Part shown: positions 46,267-60,429 of the stretch, in pieces
Numbering within the stretch: position 1 is the stretch's first letter
How the letters are laid out: each line of letters begins with the position of its first letter
Source of the DNA: Pelobates cultripes
Lineage: Eukaryota > Chordata > Amphibia > Anura > Pelobatidae
Assembly: GCA_933207985.1 (NCBI GenBank)
Contig: OW240921.1
Coordinates: 98,411,366-98,475,365 of the forward strand
Length of the DNA: 64,000 bases
Direction of reading: 5' to 3'
Made by a program: the position numbers and the translations under genes
Notes under the pieces: generated by a model
The model's database searches: none
Seen by the model: only the letters and a program-made list of their open reading frames with translations
What the model was told of the DNA's origin: nothing

Positions 46267-47079
46267 GTAAGCTGTATGTTTTACTCTAGTGAACAGTTGA
46301 TGAGAATTATACGTTTAATAGAAAACTTGGCACGGTAATACTGCAGCTACGTTGTTCCTGCTTCCAAAAAAGTATTATTGATGCTGAGTTGAAAAGATGT
46401 GCAGATGGGGCCTGCTAGCAGGATTGGATGGCAAGTTCAGCATTGGGTATTTGTGCTTCAGAGTAAATAATCGTGATGCTCATAGTTTGATACAAAATCT
46501 CAAGGTCTTCACTCGTGCTGTCTCGCGTTCTTCAATTCAGGCTGCACATTCATTTCAGTCTGCCTGCAAGAGTTTTTCTATTTGTAACCAGGCAGATGAC
46601 CTATTCAACACTTACATAAAATTGTCCCTGTCACGCACAAATGAGGGTGAATGACCCAGTCTGTTTCAAGTAAATTATATTTGATCTGCTGCGTTATACT
46701 AGCAATACGGCCTGTGAATGTACAGATTTAATGTTACTTTCCTGACATTTAGATCAGAACTCCTTTATGAGCTGTGCGTGCACCCGTGCTCTGATGTATA
46801 AACATGTAATTTATACCTTTTTATGCCTTTATTTCTTTTTATCCACTACCAAAACAATACAGCTAAAGCAGCCTAAGCTAAAATCAAGGCCGTAAAGCTC
46901 TCAAGACCTTGGGTGGCTCTTGGGTAGTCCTCCATGACTAAAAATAAAAGGTATTACCATCACCTTGACCTGGAGGGAAAGTAGTAGAAATACATACTGT
47001 GACATAGTAATCATTCTATTCCTTCATGGTTAAGAATTACACTCTTGGCCGTCGATGCCATAGATGGTTGACCACTTTA

Positions 47080-47590
47080 GATCAGGGGTGCACCTAGAGC
47101 ATTTGGCACCCGCGGTCGGTCCTATTTTTGGCACTCCCTCCTTCCCCCCTACCCACAACTTTAAAATGTAAAAAACAACCACAATTTTTTTTTTATTATT
47201 TAGCACTAAGCAGTGTTTATGTTTTTGAATGTGAGCATTTTTTTTGTATGGAGTATGTGTAAGTGAATGTAGGGGTGTGTTTGTATGTGGTGTTTGCATT
47301 TGAATGCATGCATTTTTTTTTTTAAGTGTGGTATTTGAATCCATGGTGGGGTTATATATAATGGTGGGATCTGTATGTAGTGTTGACGTTGAAATGCAGG
47401 GGTGTATTTGTGTGAAGTGTTGGCGAGATTCTGAGATGTATGCACATATACACACACATATATACCACTGACACACAGTCACACACAGATACACATATAT
47501 ACACACAAACACATTCAGACACAGAGGCGACTCTAGGAACAATATATTGGGGGGGGGGGCACATAAGATACCACAGTCAAAACTCGGGGG
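47080..47590. repeat. Decayed transposon with microsatellites
   Basis: The left part AGGGGTGCACCTAGAGCATT and the right part AGGCGACTCTAGGAACAATA are oppositely oriented ends seen in frog DNA elements. Between them are poly-T tracts, (GT)-rich and (CA)-rich repeats, and a G run near 47549. The frames seen here are repeat translation. Confidence 0.5.
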
Positions 47591-47744
47591 CACTAAAACT
47601 TTTCACTAATGGATGGGGTAATGTGTTGCCATTGGCTGTATGATGCCAGCATGCAGTGCACGTTTGCATCAGTCAACAAATTTGTATATAATTCCCATTA
47701 TCCACCCAGATTTATTGTTGTGGGCTGGCTGACACCTCTTAACT

Positions 47745-48030
47745 TTGATCTTTGTTTATCAGATAACTCCCCTATGTGTGGGATTGCCATATTTAAGGAC
47801 ACCAAATAAGGGAGCTATCTGCTAAACAGCACTCTAATTTAGTATCTTTAAATATGGAAATCTCACATAAGGGCACAAATTTAGGGAATTATCTGCTAAA
47901 CTGCGAAAAGATCAAAATGTAAAGCCCTTTTCTAAATTTCAGTTGTTTAGTAGATAACTTACTTATTTGTTATCCTTATGTGGGATTGCAATATTTAAAG
48001 ACACCAAGTAAGGGAACTATCTACCAAACA
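47745..48030. repeat. Double hairpin foldback repeat
   Basis: Hairpin 1 (about 47755-47826) pairs GTTTATCAGATAACTCCC with GGGAGCTATCTGCTAAAC. Hairpin 2 (about 47946-48029) pairs GTTTAGTAGATAACTTAC with GTAAGGGAACTATCTACCAA. Between them lies another related arm, AGGGAATTATCTGCTAAACT. Loops contain GTGGGATTGCCATATTTAA-like text. Confidence 0.8.
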
Positions 48031-48039
48031 TATACATAT

Positions 48040-48120
48040 TTATATACACACACAATAACACAATAGGTGTATATCTGTGTGTCTGTTTGTGTGCGTGTAT
48101 GTGTATATATATATATATAA
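48040..48120. repeat. Microsatellite (CA)n/(GT)n/(TA)n
   Basis: Simple repeats run together from ACACACACAATAACAC through GTGTGTCTGTTTGTG to (TA)n. Confidence 0.85.
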
Positions 48121-51100
48121 AACCGCTCGGTATGGTTCAGAGTCACTACCTCCTCATAGACCACATGATTGTGCCATTGATCTATTAACGGGTACCTAGA
48201 GGTACTGTATTTCCTCTTTCAGCTAAGGAGATTTTAGTGTTCGAGGAATACATAAAGAGGAACTTGGAAAAATGGGTTTATTAGAAAGTCTTCATCACCA
48301 GCGGGGGAAGATCACCCTCTATTTTTTTGTTTCCATAGGCATGACATTGATGACATCATGGCCGTCAAAAATGTGATATTTTAAATGTTTTGGGGGTATG
48401 ACTTCAAAACTAAGGAGCCATACCATAAAGAAAAGTGGTTAAGGCTTAGGTCATTGCCCTGTTGTGGTTCTTGCTTTGGTATTCAATAGTGCGTTATATT
48501 CTGTCTGTGTTTATCTGGTTTATGATTTCGGCTATACTAACTATTCCCCTTTCTATAATCCTTGAGTAGGCTATTGTACCTCGCTTCCCCGATTTCTGGT
48601 TTCCATGACTCTAGCTTGTCTTTGACCATTCTCTGTCTAACGTAAATATGTTTGTTCCTGGTTGTCTCTTACCCCCTAAGTATTGGGTCTCTCTGTATTC
48701 CCGACACACTTTTATTCTAGGAGATTTGGCTGGAGGTATGGCAAGGGAGTTATGCTATTTTGATTCATAACTACAATTTAGAACAAGACCATGGTGTTTT
48801 GTGAATACATTCCGTTCATTGTGAAGACAGATTTTTGCAAGCTTTACTGTAAAGTATTGTTAAACACTCATGGTCACCAAACATTTGAAGCTTATAGTAT
48901 GGCAAGGCAGCTAATACACAGTCTGTCCCTTCTTCAGAGTCTGGTGGATCTAAGGCCAGAGGTTGTTAGCTCGAGAAATGGGTGCTAATCACTTCAAAGC
49001 AATTGTTTAAGTCATTTGGTGATGGTGCCACTTTTCAGTGAATATATTATCGTAGAGGATGCCTGGGTAGTGCTAATTAAGAGGTTAAAAGCACTGTTAC
49101 CGTAAATATTTATTTTTTACCCAAAGCTCTCAAAACATTTTGACTTTGTACTGTCCTTCTCTTCCCCATCCCACAATTCTGTATTTTTCAAATATGAGCA
49201 GATATTTTATTAATTTGACCAATGAAAATGCCCAATAGATGTTTCATAATATGGTGATAATGGAAAGAATATATATTTTTTCCTGTTAAATTAATGTGTG
49301 ATTTGCAGAGCTCTAACTGATGATGACATGCAGACAAATCTAGACCCTAAGGTTAGATGTTCTTTACTCATTTGTCATGTAAGAAATGTAGTGTTATCCA
49401 AAGCAATTCTCACATTATATGGGGTATTAAAGGCGCAGAACTGCAAAAAGGTTTTACCCTCCAGCAAGGTATTATCACTGCACAAGAGATTAATTTCTAT
49501 CTTTAGAATCATCGGAAGTGGGAGTTTTCATTTTCCATTTAAATAAGCAAGATATAATATATTTCTGTAATGTTGCACTAGCAGAGATATACAAAGTTCT
49601 CTTCGGGGGATGGGGGCTTCTTACTGTACTTCGTCATTGCAGACCTTCATTTTTTCAAGGTCTCCATATTTAGTGTCATCACGCACAGCATAATGATGCG
49701 ACTAACTAAATCCTAGGGAGAAAGGGTTAACTTCATTGACTTGATGAAGTGTACATTATACCCCAATAATAAGAACTTGAAAGTTTTGAGTTACAAAATT
49801 ATATATGATTGTTTTTGAAATATTATTATTGAACTAATGTCATTTTATTTTTAAATAGCCTTTTCCCGCTGGCTGCTAGGTGGCAAATACAGAGGACTTC
49901 TCACTTCTGGCTGCAGGTTCACAGTCAAAATGCAGATTAATAAATTTTCTGAATTTGCATTCTACCAGATTTCTTACTTGTGATTTCGACTGAAATTTGG
50001 TGTTTGATAAATAAGTGAATACTATATTTTATATAGAATTCACGTGTAAAAAACACAGATTATTAAGCAACTAATTGTGCTCATACAATTCAAATAACCA
50101 AATTTCGGATGGATGTGACTATGGCAAATATGGGAATTTCCAATCTGATTGAAATGTGGCTATTTTAACCAAATCTTGTCCACCCAGTCTGAATTCTGAC
50201 CTTGGGGAATAGCCCCGATTTTATGTGGATGTGTACAAATATTCTCAACGTTTCACTCAATGAGAGATTTTTATTGACAGATATTCGTTGGAACACATTT
50301 AATAGCAGGTAGATGAGAGTGGCATTTGAGCGACTGAATTGGTCGTGTCTAAAATAGTCACTGCAAAGACAGTCATAATATGTAGCCTGTTACATAACCT
50401 AGAAGTCACAGGATTACCTGGAGGCACAATCTAATGCTGTGTTTCTGTTGATGCTTACAAATAGAGATGTATGCATAGAAATTAGAAGCCACCTGTAAAT
50501 CTAATCTTGCATTCGCTGAATTATGCATTATCAGCTATACTTTAGGAGAATTTTATTTTCTCCCAAACCTCTTATGTCCAACAAATTTGAATCAAAGAGG
50601 CTCAGCTCTGTAAATGAGTTGCAAATGAGATCCATAGCCAGCAGCGTATTACTCTGGACAGCTTATGGCTCCAATCCAACGTATTCAGAATTAGAACTGG
50701 CTGAATTTCTCCTGGGCTTATGGAGTGATACTGAAGAAGTAATTTAAAGTCAACCTGTCATTCTAATTTTTTTTTTTTTGAGGGCTCATTTGTGAGGTCT
50801 ATATATATATATCTATATACACCCCACTTTGTCTTTCCACTTCCTGTAAGTAAACAGGATTAATGTTAATTCACAAATAGGTACATTCTGTACCCTGTAC
50901 ATATGCATGCATAAACTATAAGAATATGAGCTATATTTACCATAGTGCATATATTTTGTGTTTACTGTTACAAGGTAGATCATCACATGCACTGCAGTTA
51001 TGATAACTAATATAAATAAGAGACCTCATCGGTCGTGCGAGTTTGCATTCCATATTTTGAACGCCAACACTTGCCTACCCTTGCCTAACCTTGAAGTAGT

Positions 51101-53575
51101 GGTAGTAATTCTGCTATATACTTCGATTTATATTTTTTTCAGTTCCAGACCCGATACAATACCTAGACAATCATCTGTGATGGACAATGAGCTCTTACCC
51201 AGAAATTAGAGAGTTAATATATTGGTGTAGTGTTGGTGTTGTATTTTGACTATTTGAAATGCATGGTGATAAAAACTATTTTTTTTTTAATTGTTAAGGG
51301 TGTTTATATGTTTTTCTATTTTAAATTTGGTTCTAGTATTGCTTTGTATATCTGTCTCAAACACAACATTGCTTAGGCAATAGATTCCCTTTAATTCCAT
51401 TGAAATTTGTACAACTTAAAACTTGGATCGCAGCTTCACATTAATCATCATCCCTAAACCCGTGGTCTGTAGACCTAAACCAGAATAACTATGGCGTAAA
51501 CAGTAAAGTTCAGACTTTCTGGTCACAAATTGGAACAGTAAAGTATCACTTAAAAGCACGTGTTACTTTCTGTCTCAGACATCTCCATAAAGAGAATTTA
51601 TTTTACCTCTTGCCAATATATGGCTGTTAGTGACCCCTTTAATTTAGATTAGAGAAGAATATAGCTTTAAAATTAAAAATGGATCATTTGTTTATTTTCC
51701 ACCCAACTCTCCCTTCTTTTAAAATCCAGTTTTATGCAGCAGCAAAATGCACCAAATGTAAATCTCATATTTTTTTTTTAATAAAGAGTCTATATAAAGG
51801 AATGCCTGATCTACCATTTAAGGTTGAAGGAAAACTCAGAATTCCATACTGCGTAAATACACACACGCTGCATGCCCCCCTCCCTCGTTGCCTCTCTCTT
51901 CTCTCTGTGGCTAATACTAGCAGTGACTTGTCTATATCTAAGCAGTTGTAAACCCAAACCACTTTCTTAAACAAGCCAAATCACTTGTCTTACACGTGTA
52001 TGGCACTTGCTTGCAGGCTCGAAGCAACCTATGCATTTACCTGGCTGTAGCTACCTTGTGGGTTTCTTCAAAAACCTAAACTAAACTATGTGCCAAGAAA
52101 ATAAATGTAGAATGTTTCAGCTTGTGCATGAGTTTCCTTCATGCCTTTTATTTATGAATAAAACTGCCCCATGGGTTCTTACTCACAGTGCGTGATATCA
52201 CTAGTGTCCCATGTGCAGGGTTTTCAAAAGTATTGTGCGATATCACTAGTGCCCAATGCAGACTCCTCATATAATCTCATAGTGATATTCAGAAAGTCCT
52301 CTAATCTGGATCCCCTTAAAAAATGCTCTATTCATGCTACTAACCACGTAATACCCCATTTATCATATACTACCCTTTCACGTTCATAGCAGCTCCGACA
52401 ACATCGGATAGGCATTCCCAGAGTCATTGCACATGACTTAATGACTTATCTTAATGGGCACAGAGCTTTGGACTCCAGCCTATAAATTTAACTAGTTTTC
52501 ATAACTATATGATTTCGAAGGAACATATGCTTCCACAAAACAGACCACAGTTATGTAAATGTATTTGATACTATATGGTATAAAATGTATGGAAGTTACA
52601 AAAACAAGTACTATAGTATAAGAAGTTACTTGCTTGGTCTTGTCTAAAAAAAATAACCAAAATTAAGAATAATGCTCTTTCTAAGTTTTGTGTCTGTGCT
52701 CTCAAAACCTAAAGTCTTCCATTTCTCCTTATATTGTTGAATAAAGCATAAGGAAAGCTGCTTGAAGATGGAATATTTCAGCTAACATGCTTAGAACTGA
52801 ATGTATATCCATAACGAGCCCATGAAGGATTGTAATGAACAGCTGGCCATGGGATTTAGAAGTTGTTACCTCCTATTAGGGTTGAATTCAAAGGATAAAG
52901 CTGAAACAGATGCATGTGATTTAATGAAAAACCCAACCAAATAGTTTATTGCAGAGGTTCCGACTCAAAAGTACCAGCCGTTTAAAATGAAGATCTGCTT
53001 TGTGGATTTTCATTAACTTCCAAATTGGTTTTGTGAAGTTAAACAGACACCAAACGGAGTTTGTAATGATTAGTTATCAAGTTAAATTATACAGGCGAGA
53101 TTTTCAGCATCATGTCATCCACAAAAATTAGACTATTTAACATTAGTATTGATTTTTAACCTGTGTGTTGGAATAATCTAAACATTGAACAGATGTTCTA
53201 TTCAAAAATACGAATTGAGGAAAACCTTTATTCAACTGCATCAACTATTCTTGAACAGCTTATTGAAGAAAAAATGTGGCCATTTATAATGTGGTCAAAA
53301 GGCTGTAATTCTGCCACAGAGTGCTTCAGTTTTGCGTAAAATCTGTACACACCAGTTTAATATTCTCTCCACTAATTGATTAGATTTAGAACTTAACCGC
53401 AGTGTTTCTCAATATTTGCATTACAATAAAACTGCACAGCATATTTTAGAGCCACCAGATGCTGGCATTCCTTACTTTACCACTCCATAAGAGCAAGCCT
53501 GGTACTTTGAGTTTTCATTTCATTATACGCAAAACTGATGTGCAAAAACATATTACTTTCATTAGTGTGACGAAC

Positions 53576-55388
53576 TGAACCCTCGTCATTGGTACTTGGA
53601 GGGGCCTGCTGGCCAGCCTCTTACCTCAGGACTATGGCCCATGTGTTACACTGTGGTTCAGGAATATGGAAAGGCTTTGTTCATGCCTTTTCCCTTATTT
53701 GGTTCGGTATATAGGATTTACCGAATGGATTATACTTGTGCTGTCCGTATGCCAAACCAACTACTGAACAGTTGGACCACCTGGAAGTGGAGTGTGTTAA
53801 TCATATTGACCTTGTTAACAAGCTCTAACGCAGCATTCTAAATGGTCGGCTGGGTAGCCGCCATTCGTATGGAGGAACACGTGGCGTTGGCCATCTTCAG
53901 CCGCGAACACATACGGCGGTGTTTGGTTGTCGAGTGCATGGAACTATAATTGGACACTCGACAGCGCGGACACAGCTGGGACTTCCATCTCTTCGTACTT
54001 TCAGCTGGATTCACTTGAGAAGAGCGGTGCTCAGTGGAAACACACTCCTGAACAAGAGACACAGACTGGTTGCATTCGTATTTCTGTTGTATTGTAAACT
54101 CCCGAAAGAGACCGACGGCACAACCTGATTTAATGGAACTCTTTTGGGCAGGAGTGTATAACTGTCTGTGTTTATTTAGTTGAATAAGTCTTTTATATAT
54201 AGATATTTCTTCTTGGGTCAAAGGCTCAACACATATGTCTATATTAATGAAAAGTACTAATACGCAATCTGATGTTCTTTATAAAAAAATATGCATTTAT
54301 TCTACTTCAACAGCAAACAATAATATACTTAACCAATGGTATTTCTTAATGACGTTACAGAGAGTGAGAGATCTTAAGTTGTCTTTTGTATCAGAAACAC
54401 AGAGAGGAGAGAAAAAAACGGATTGTAGAAGTAAGAAGAGAGCATGGTCCTTTGTCTTCTGCCCTTTATAGCCAAAATTACGTCATAACAATTTAGACTC
54501 TGGCCATATAAGGAAATTCCCCATATACGGACCTTCCCCAAATCTCTCTATACAGCAAATTCCAGTCCTCATGGTACAAAATAGCAAACACCATCTGTTC
54601 TTTTTAACCTATTAGACAGCCACACCTTAATATCTATTTGAATAGGAACATATAGAATATGCAATATTCTACAAGGAGCCTCCTGTGCGGTCGGTCAAAT
54701 TATGACCTCCATGGAAATCCTGAAACCCTGAACCGATCTGGGTAATTTTTGGATATGTTGGTCCCCCAGATCGGGGCTATCAGCGGATATGACTTTTGTG
54801 GGGTTTCCATGTGTTTTAGGGGTACATTCGGGAGGTTGTTAAAATGTATGTTTTTTGTGCCTGGAGATGATTGAGTTTAGTACAGTTCCTAACTCACAGG
54901 GGAGGGATTACCTTGTTTTGTATGGGAGTGTCCTGGACCTGAGAGCCAATGTCAGTAAAGTGCATGTCATAGTCCCCTTTCAGGTCCAGTGGGGAATGCT
55001 GTCGGAATATGTTAGAGTAAACCCCTTGCATGGGGACCTGCATATAAGGCCAGTTGTGGCTGTCATTAAAGGAGTTCCTCTTCACCCTCAACATAGATCC
55101 TCGTCTCATGTGTGGAGGGAACAGCTCTATTCACTCTGGGGATTGCTATATTCATTATACTCCCTTGGATTATAATCACTAGCTCTTGTAAGAGCTATCC
55201 TGTTATACTCTCTGGGGTAAGAGAGGTCCACTGGAAGCTGGATCCTGGTGGGTGGAGGACAGGGAGACCCCAACCAAGCTGTAACGCTGGCTGTGGGGAC
55301 TATTGTGGTTATGATGTCTGGTGGAGTGCTTGGAAGAACTCGGTGAGCACTAGAAAGAATCAGTCGGGGTGCCAGGCAGTCTGCCACA
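53576..55388 (+). mobile_element. Solo LTR, host of a nested LTR
   Basis: It starts TGTGACGAACTGAACC and ends CAGTCTGCCACA, with identical ATTAG on both sides (53571-53575 and 55389-55393). Without the nested insertion it is about 1289 bp. A TATA-like CATATAAGG lies at 55041-55049 and CATTAAAGG follows, so the LTR is in the + orientation. It shares ordered blocks with 14439-15427. Short frames within it are not genes. Confidence 0.88.
54155..54673 (-). mobile_element. Second solo LTR, 519 bp, nested inside 53576-55388
   Basis: It starts TGTATAACTGTCTG and ends GCAATATTCTACA, flanked by identical AGGAG (54150-54154 and 54674-54678). On the minus strand it has a TATA-like GGCTATAAAGGGC (complement of about 54462-54474) and an AATAAA (complement of about 54296-54301), giving LTR order in reverse. 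The sequence on each side rejoins cleanly as a continuous block related to the 14439-15427 LTR. It looks unrelated to its host LTR. Confidence 0.88.
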
Positions 55389-56265
55389 ATTAGTTTATCC
55401 AAAACATCCTTTAATAAATTTACATTATGCAATGATAACGAATAAAGCCATCACGAGTGTTCCTGAAGCAGTAGACCTCTATTGATCTGGCCCCTTACTA
55501 ATTTTATCTTAAGTCAATTAAAAGAAATTGCCAAGAGTCTTTGATGTCATGTTTGTTTTGGGAAAAGGTGCCAACAATTCACAGCTTGAAAAAATGTAAA
55601 CCAAAAAAGTTACGTGTAGATAACTATGAAATCAAGCTGCCTTGAACCTGTTTTTCTCTATAGACATCCCAAAGAAAGAACTGTCAAATGAAAATTATTT
55701 AAACGAAGTTTGATTTCATAATTCATTATTCATCTTCCGTATTACAGCACATCTTTCATTCATAGATGAGAGCATAGATCTTTCATACATTATTTATACA
55801 TAAAAGCCGCGTTGGAGATGTTTGGCAAAGCTGTATTAAACTGACACAAAAATGTGATAATGTCTCATAAACGGCATCTCACCTCCAGGATCCGAGTATC
55901 TAAAGAGCATCAGTATGAGCAGCAGCAATAAAATGTTATCCTTTGCAGCTTGAGGTCAAAACAAAATGGGATTTTGTAGTACAGATAAATGAGACGTGAG
56001 ATTCAGCATAGAGAATGGGTGCTGGGAGGTAGTTTTAAAAATGACCACAATTGCTATTCAAGTATCTTTTGGCCTTTCATTTCTTAGTCATAAGTCTCTT
56101 TATCTGATGGGACTTGTAAGGGGATGATGCTACAAAGATGTATCATAACCTTAAATTTGAACTTAACCTGATTTTTAGAAGGTTTGTCGGGCTCGCCAAT
56201 TTATTTTTATATCTACAGATTTCAAATTGCACGTTGACATTTTACAATACTCTTTACAATATGTG

Positions 56266-57380
56266 TGTAACGGCACCCCGGGCATAAAAATGGGTTTAAC
56301 GCCGTTTAGAGGATATTCCCCTTCCAGATACACAGGCAGCTACCAAAGACACCCGAACCGGAACCATACGAATGCTGTAAACAGCCGAATAGGAAAAAAC
56401 ATACGAATAGGTTTACACTCCTAGCAGTCAAACTGGAACAGCATACAATAAATCCCCCCAAGAATGAGACAAAGCTCCGTGTTGAGGGTCAAGCAGTGGT
56501 CTGATTTATTGAGGGCTACATGCCCAGTATCTATGCAGGTCTCCCAGCTGGTGGATACTCCCCTAGGGGACCAAATGGGAGACTGTAACAAAGGACAGAC
56601 ATGAACCAATGACAGACACACAGAGGTAAAACATCCCCACAATGCATCCTAATTTCCCTCCCTCTGTCCTGGAGGTAATTGGGAAGTAATCCAATTATCT
56701 CCCAGGACAGAGGCAAAACTCCATTAACCACATGGTAGTAAAAGACATAAAAATGTATGAAGTTACAACTGTTGCACAAAACATATACATTCTACCTATC
56801 CCCAGATAGCTTAGATCTGAGCGCACATTATTACCGAGTGGCGCTCAGATCACATACATACAGTTCAATCGCCATGGAGCCAAAGTCTTTCCCATAGTCT
56901 TTCGTTACACCAATATGCTCCATGGCATGGCTATCTGGGGTAATGCTGTTCATACGGTTAAATTACCGAATGAACAGGCATCCGGTTAAATGACCCGATG
57001 CTCACGCAAGGAGGCTGATGGCTCAGCGGTGTTCACGCAAATAAGTGTCCGTTTCCAGTTCCATAGTTTGGGCACTGAACATCGCTGGCCGTTCGGGACT
57101 TTAAAATGGCCGCCGCCACGTGTTAGGCAAACGAACAAAGGCCACCAAGCATTCGTCAATTAAGCTGCGGTTAACCGCAGCTTCTGGGAGGTAAATTTCT
57201 GACACACTCCCAATACAGGTGGTCCAGTCATTCGGTTGTTTGTTCGGTAGATTGAATAAAAAAAAACAAGCCTTTTCTGCAGGGGAAAAGAAGGCTTTTT
57301 AACATGGGGGCATAGTCCAAGGGCAACAGGCGAGCAACCAGGCTTCTCCAATGCTTCGTGGAGAGGTTGGTTTTGCCACA
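56266..57380 (-). mobile_element. Solo LTR, 1115 bp
   Basis: The + strand ends are TGTAACGGCACC and TTTTGCCACA, flanked by identical ATGTG (56261-56265 and 57381-57385). An AATAAA on the minus strand (complement of 56505-56510) suggests reverse orientation. It shares the TTCGGTAG and CCACGTG motifs and the general layout with the other two large LTRs, but is well diverged. No internal genes. Confidence 0.85.
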
Positions 57381-58266
57381 ATGTGTATTTGTAGCAAACA
57401 TTTATTTAACTACAGTGCATGCAAGTCCAGGATGGTCTGTGACACCCAAGGTGAGGTCAAAGGTTGCCCAAGACTAAGTTCAACTGTAAGAGCTCTTATT
57501 AGAGTAATATGTTCCTGTAGCATTATATTGAGCAGAGCATTGCTCAAAGTTGAGGGTGGTGGATTGTCACACTGCTATTTAATATATTTATATATTAGAA
57601 TGGTTTATAACTGATAACTTAATACCAATACTTGTTCAGTTAGACAATGCTAGAAGACCAAATTAAAAAGCCATTTTCTCCTGCATCTCGACATGGGCCT
57701 GCTGTAGTCCTTTTGTTTGTTGTTGTTTTTCCATCTCAGAAAAGGTTAATGATGTAGCCAAAAATAACCCCCCCCCCCCCTCCTTTAGAAAATTAGCTCT
57801 CCATTGTTTGACCTAGGACCAATTTAAATATTCAGAACAAGCCAGCATCATTTCAGTAAGCTCAGGACACATTAAATTGGCAATTACTACTCCCAGCAGA
57901 CAGCAATGTGCCGAGTACACGCAGAAAATCATCTTCCTACAGGGGTAGCAAGTTCTGCACAAAGCAAATTGCAATAGCTTCCTTCAAATTACTTGAGTTT
58001 AACAAATAAGCACCATGTTGTAATAAAATACTCACATGGGTTTTATCAATCAAAAGCTGGCGAGTTTATCTGCTTTAGTCTGTTCAGCTCTCACCGCAGT
58101 TTTCCTTCTTTGTAATTAACTCCTCTAAGATGGGGGGGTTATGCTGCAGACTTGACTTGGTTTTAGAAGTGCTTTGTGGGGAATCTGGGGGGCTACATTG
58201 GTACTAGTCTATAAAATTCTTTAATGGTTACTGGTTTTTTTTTTTTTTGTTTTTTTTTATAGCTTA

Positions 58267-58425
58267 GAACAGGGCAGCTCGAAAGGTAGATCCCCAGATG
58301 TTTTAAAACTATAGCACCCATGATGTTTTGTCATTCTAAATGCATTCTAACGACATGCAAAGGATCATGGAAGTTGTAGTTCTACAACATCTGGGGATGT
58401 AGCTTTTGGGCACCCTGACTTAGAA
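58267..58425. repeat. Foldback MITE, related to 10043-10190
   Basis: CAGGGCAGCTCGAAAGGTAG and CCCCAGATGTTTTAAAACTA on the left are complemented by GTAGTTCTACAACATCTGGG and AGCTTTTGGGCACCCTG on the right. Confidence 0.75.
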
Positions 58426-60429
58426 GGTTCTTTTCCGTACTTGATGGTGTTACTCTTTACCGATAAAATCCCCAGAAATTAGCCCGTGGCATTCTAAACA
58501 GTAGAGCAATTCACAACTTTACTACATATGTATTCTATTCATTCATCCACTCAGCATGGATGTAGATTTAATTCATTTTTAGGCTACGGTGTGGAAAAAT
58601 ATATTTATATAGTGCTTTGTAAGTGTAAAGAATTGAACAGCATACAAAAAAAATCTTGAAACATATTCCATTATTTCCTTTACCCCTGCATTTACTAATA
58701 GCAGTGTGAATTACATTCTTCACCAGCATTTAATGTGTTAAAACTGCAGAAATCCAGAGAATGTTAGACAAAAACAAAACTAAATGAATGTTAACCCAAT
58801 GATGTGTGCGGTACAATAAATATAGAGAACATGTATAGACATTTGTTGGTCTTTAGAACCACAGCGCCACACAGTGGTCACTATTAGTACTTGTTGCTTT
58901 ATATTTATGAAAATGAATATTTGTTGGGTTGTTTTTCTGTTGCAGTGTACAGAAGTGTGTATGTCATTATACCAGCCATTTAGTCTGCCTCCTGGAGTGT
59001 TTGAGATTTTTTTTTTTTCTGCAGCAAATCCTTTGATTTCCTTGTGTGCATACTGCATTGTTTTCTGCACAAAGTTAATGGACACATTCTAGAGCCTAGA
59101 TAGGCAATCATTGGGACTTCAGTTGCTAAGGACTACAATTCACAACATGCTCCCCAGCATGCAGTCTGTTCTTTAAGGGACACATTGGAGAAAATATTTC
59201 TTAGTGAAGTCATAGTTAACAAATGGCACTTGAGCTCTTCAGTAATGCTCAACCATGGTCGGCAACACGTCATGCCAATACATACAAATTTAACCCACTG
59301 TTATATAATTTGACCGCTTGTTACATCTAGTATCTGCATTTTTATGGGTAAATTTCGGATTTTCCTGCGGACATTTTTCATCTACTCACCAGCTCTTTTC
59401 TCACTTAAAAAAAAAAAAAAAAAAATACACACACAAAACAATACCTAGCAAAGATGGATACACTCGGGTTGGTGCTGCCTTACCTTTAGGTACTCTCAGA
59501 ACAGGCGAACACAGAATACGGGTGCAAAACCACCCAATAAAGTGGTTAATCAACAAATTGCAGGGAAAAAAACATAAATCAAAACGTTTATGTGAAATGC
59601 TCTAATAATGTACCATAACGCAAGCAAGTCTTGATTTAAGATTTCTGTTTACCACCCGCTGATTTCAAACTTCACAAAGTTATTTGCCCTTATTCTGTCC
59701 TTCCTACTTAATGCTAAGCCGTTTAGCATTTTAAACTTCACAAGTATTTTAGATTTCAAAAGAATAATGATGTTAAGGGGTGGATCATTTCAATTCTTAT
59801 TTTAGAAAGCACTGTGTGTTGTTATAGCATTGCACAATACATGGAAAAAAAATGTGTTGACAAAGCAATAACTTACAGTGAAGAAGTAGGGATATATTTA
59901 CACAAGTACTATTGGTATAAGTTCAGTTATAGTGATTAGAACCTTTTGAAAAATCTCACCTGCATTATGAAGTACCTAACCTGTGGCTACGACTTTACCT
60001 GTATAAACATCTTTGAGATGACGTGTCCGTATGATTCTCAAATAGATGCCCTGAATTCTATCCCCGGCATGTCAGTGGTCCTTAATTTGTTAAAGCAGAT
60101 CAGTCATTTAGTCTAGTATTTCTGCGTATACCTTTATATTCAATAGTTACTGACCTGTTTTGAGTATAGCCTTGGCATACTTCTGTAACCCTCGCGTAAT
60201 CTCCTAGCAACTGATTTGTTCCTTATTTTGTAACCGTGTTTAATTGTGTTCTTTTAAATTTGGAAAACCTTGTATATTTTAGCATTTTCATTTTATCCGT
60301 AGCATTGAATGTTCTGCACGCTTTTGTCTGGATTTCCATTAATAGTTTAATAATTACCACTTTGTTCTCTGGGTGATTATGCAATGCTCACAGAATATGA
60401 GTGTATACTGTCATACCGCCTAACAATGC

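Noticed and set aside
47030..47593. 187-codon minus frame
   Set aside because: It consists largely of GT/CA repeat translation plus decayed transposon ends.
49298..49546. Possible PLCH2 exon after ATTTGCAG at 49308, before GTTAGATG
   Set aside because: The 43-nt segment would shift the frame, and in the phase left by the previous exon it meets a TGA in the fourth codon. It also does not resemble the linker.
53838..54221. 127-codon minus frame
   Set aside because: It crosses the boundary of the nested LTR, so it cannot be an ancestral gene.
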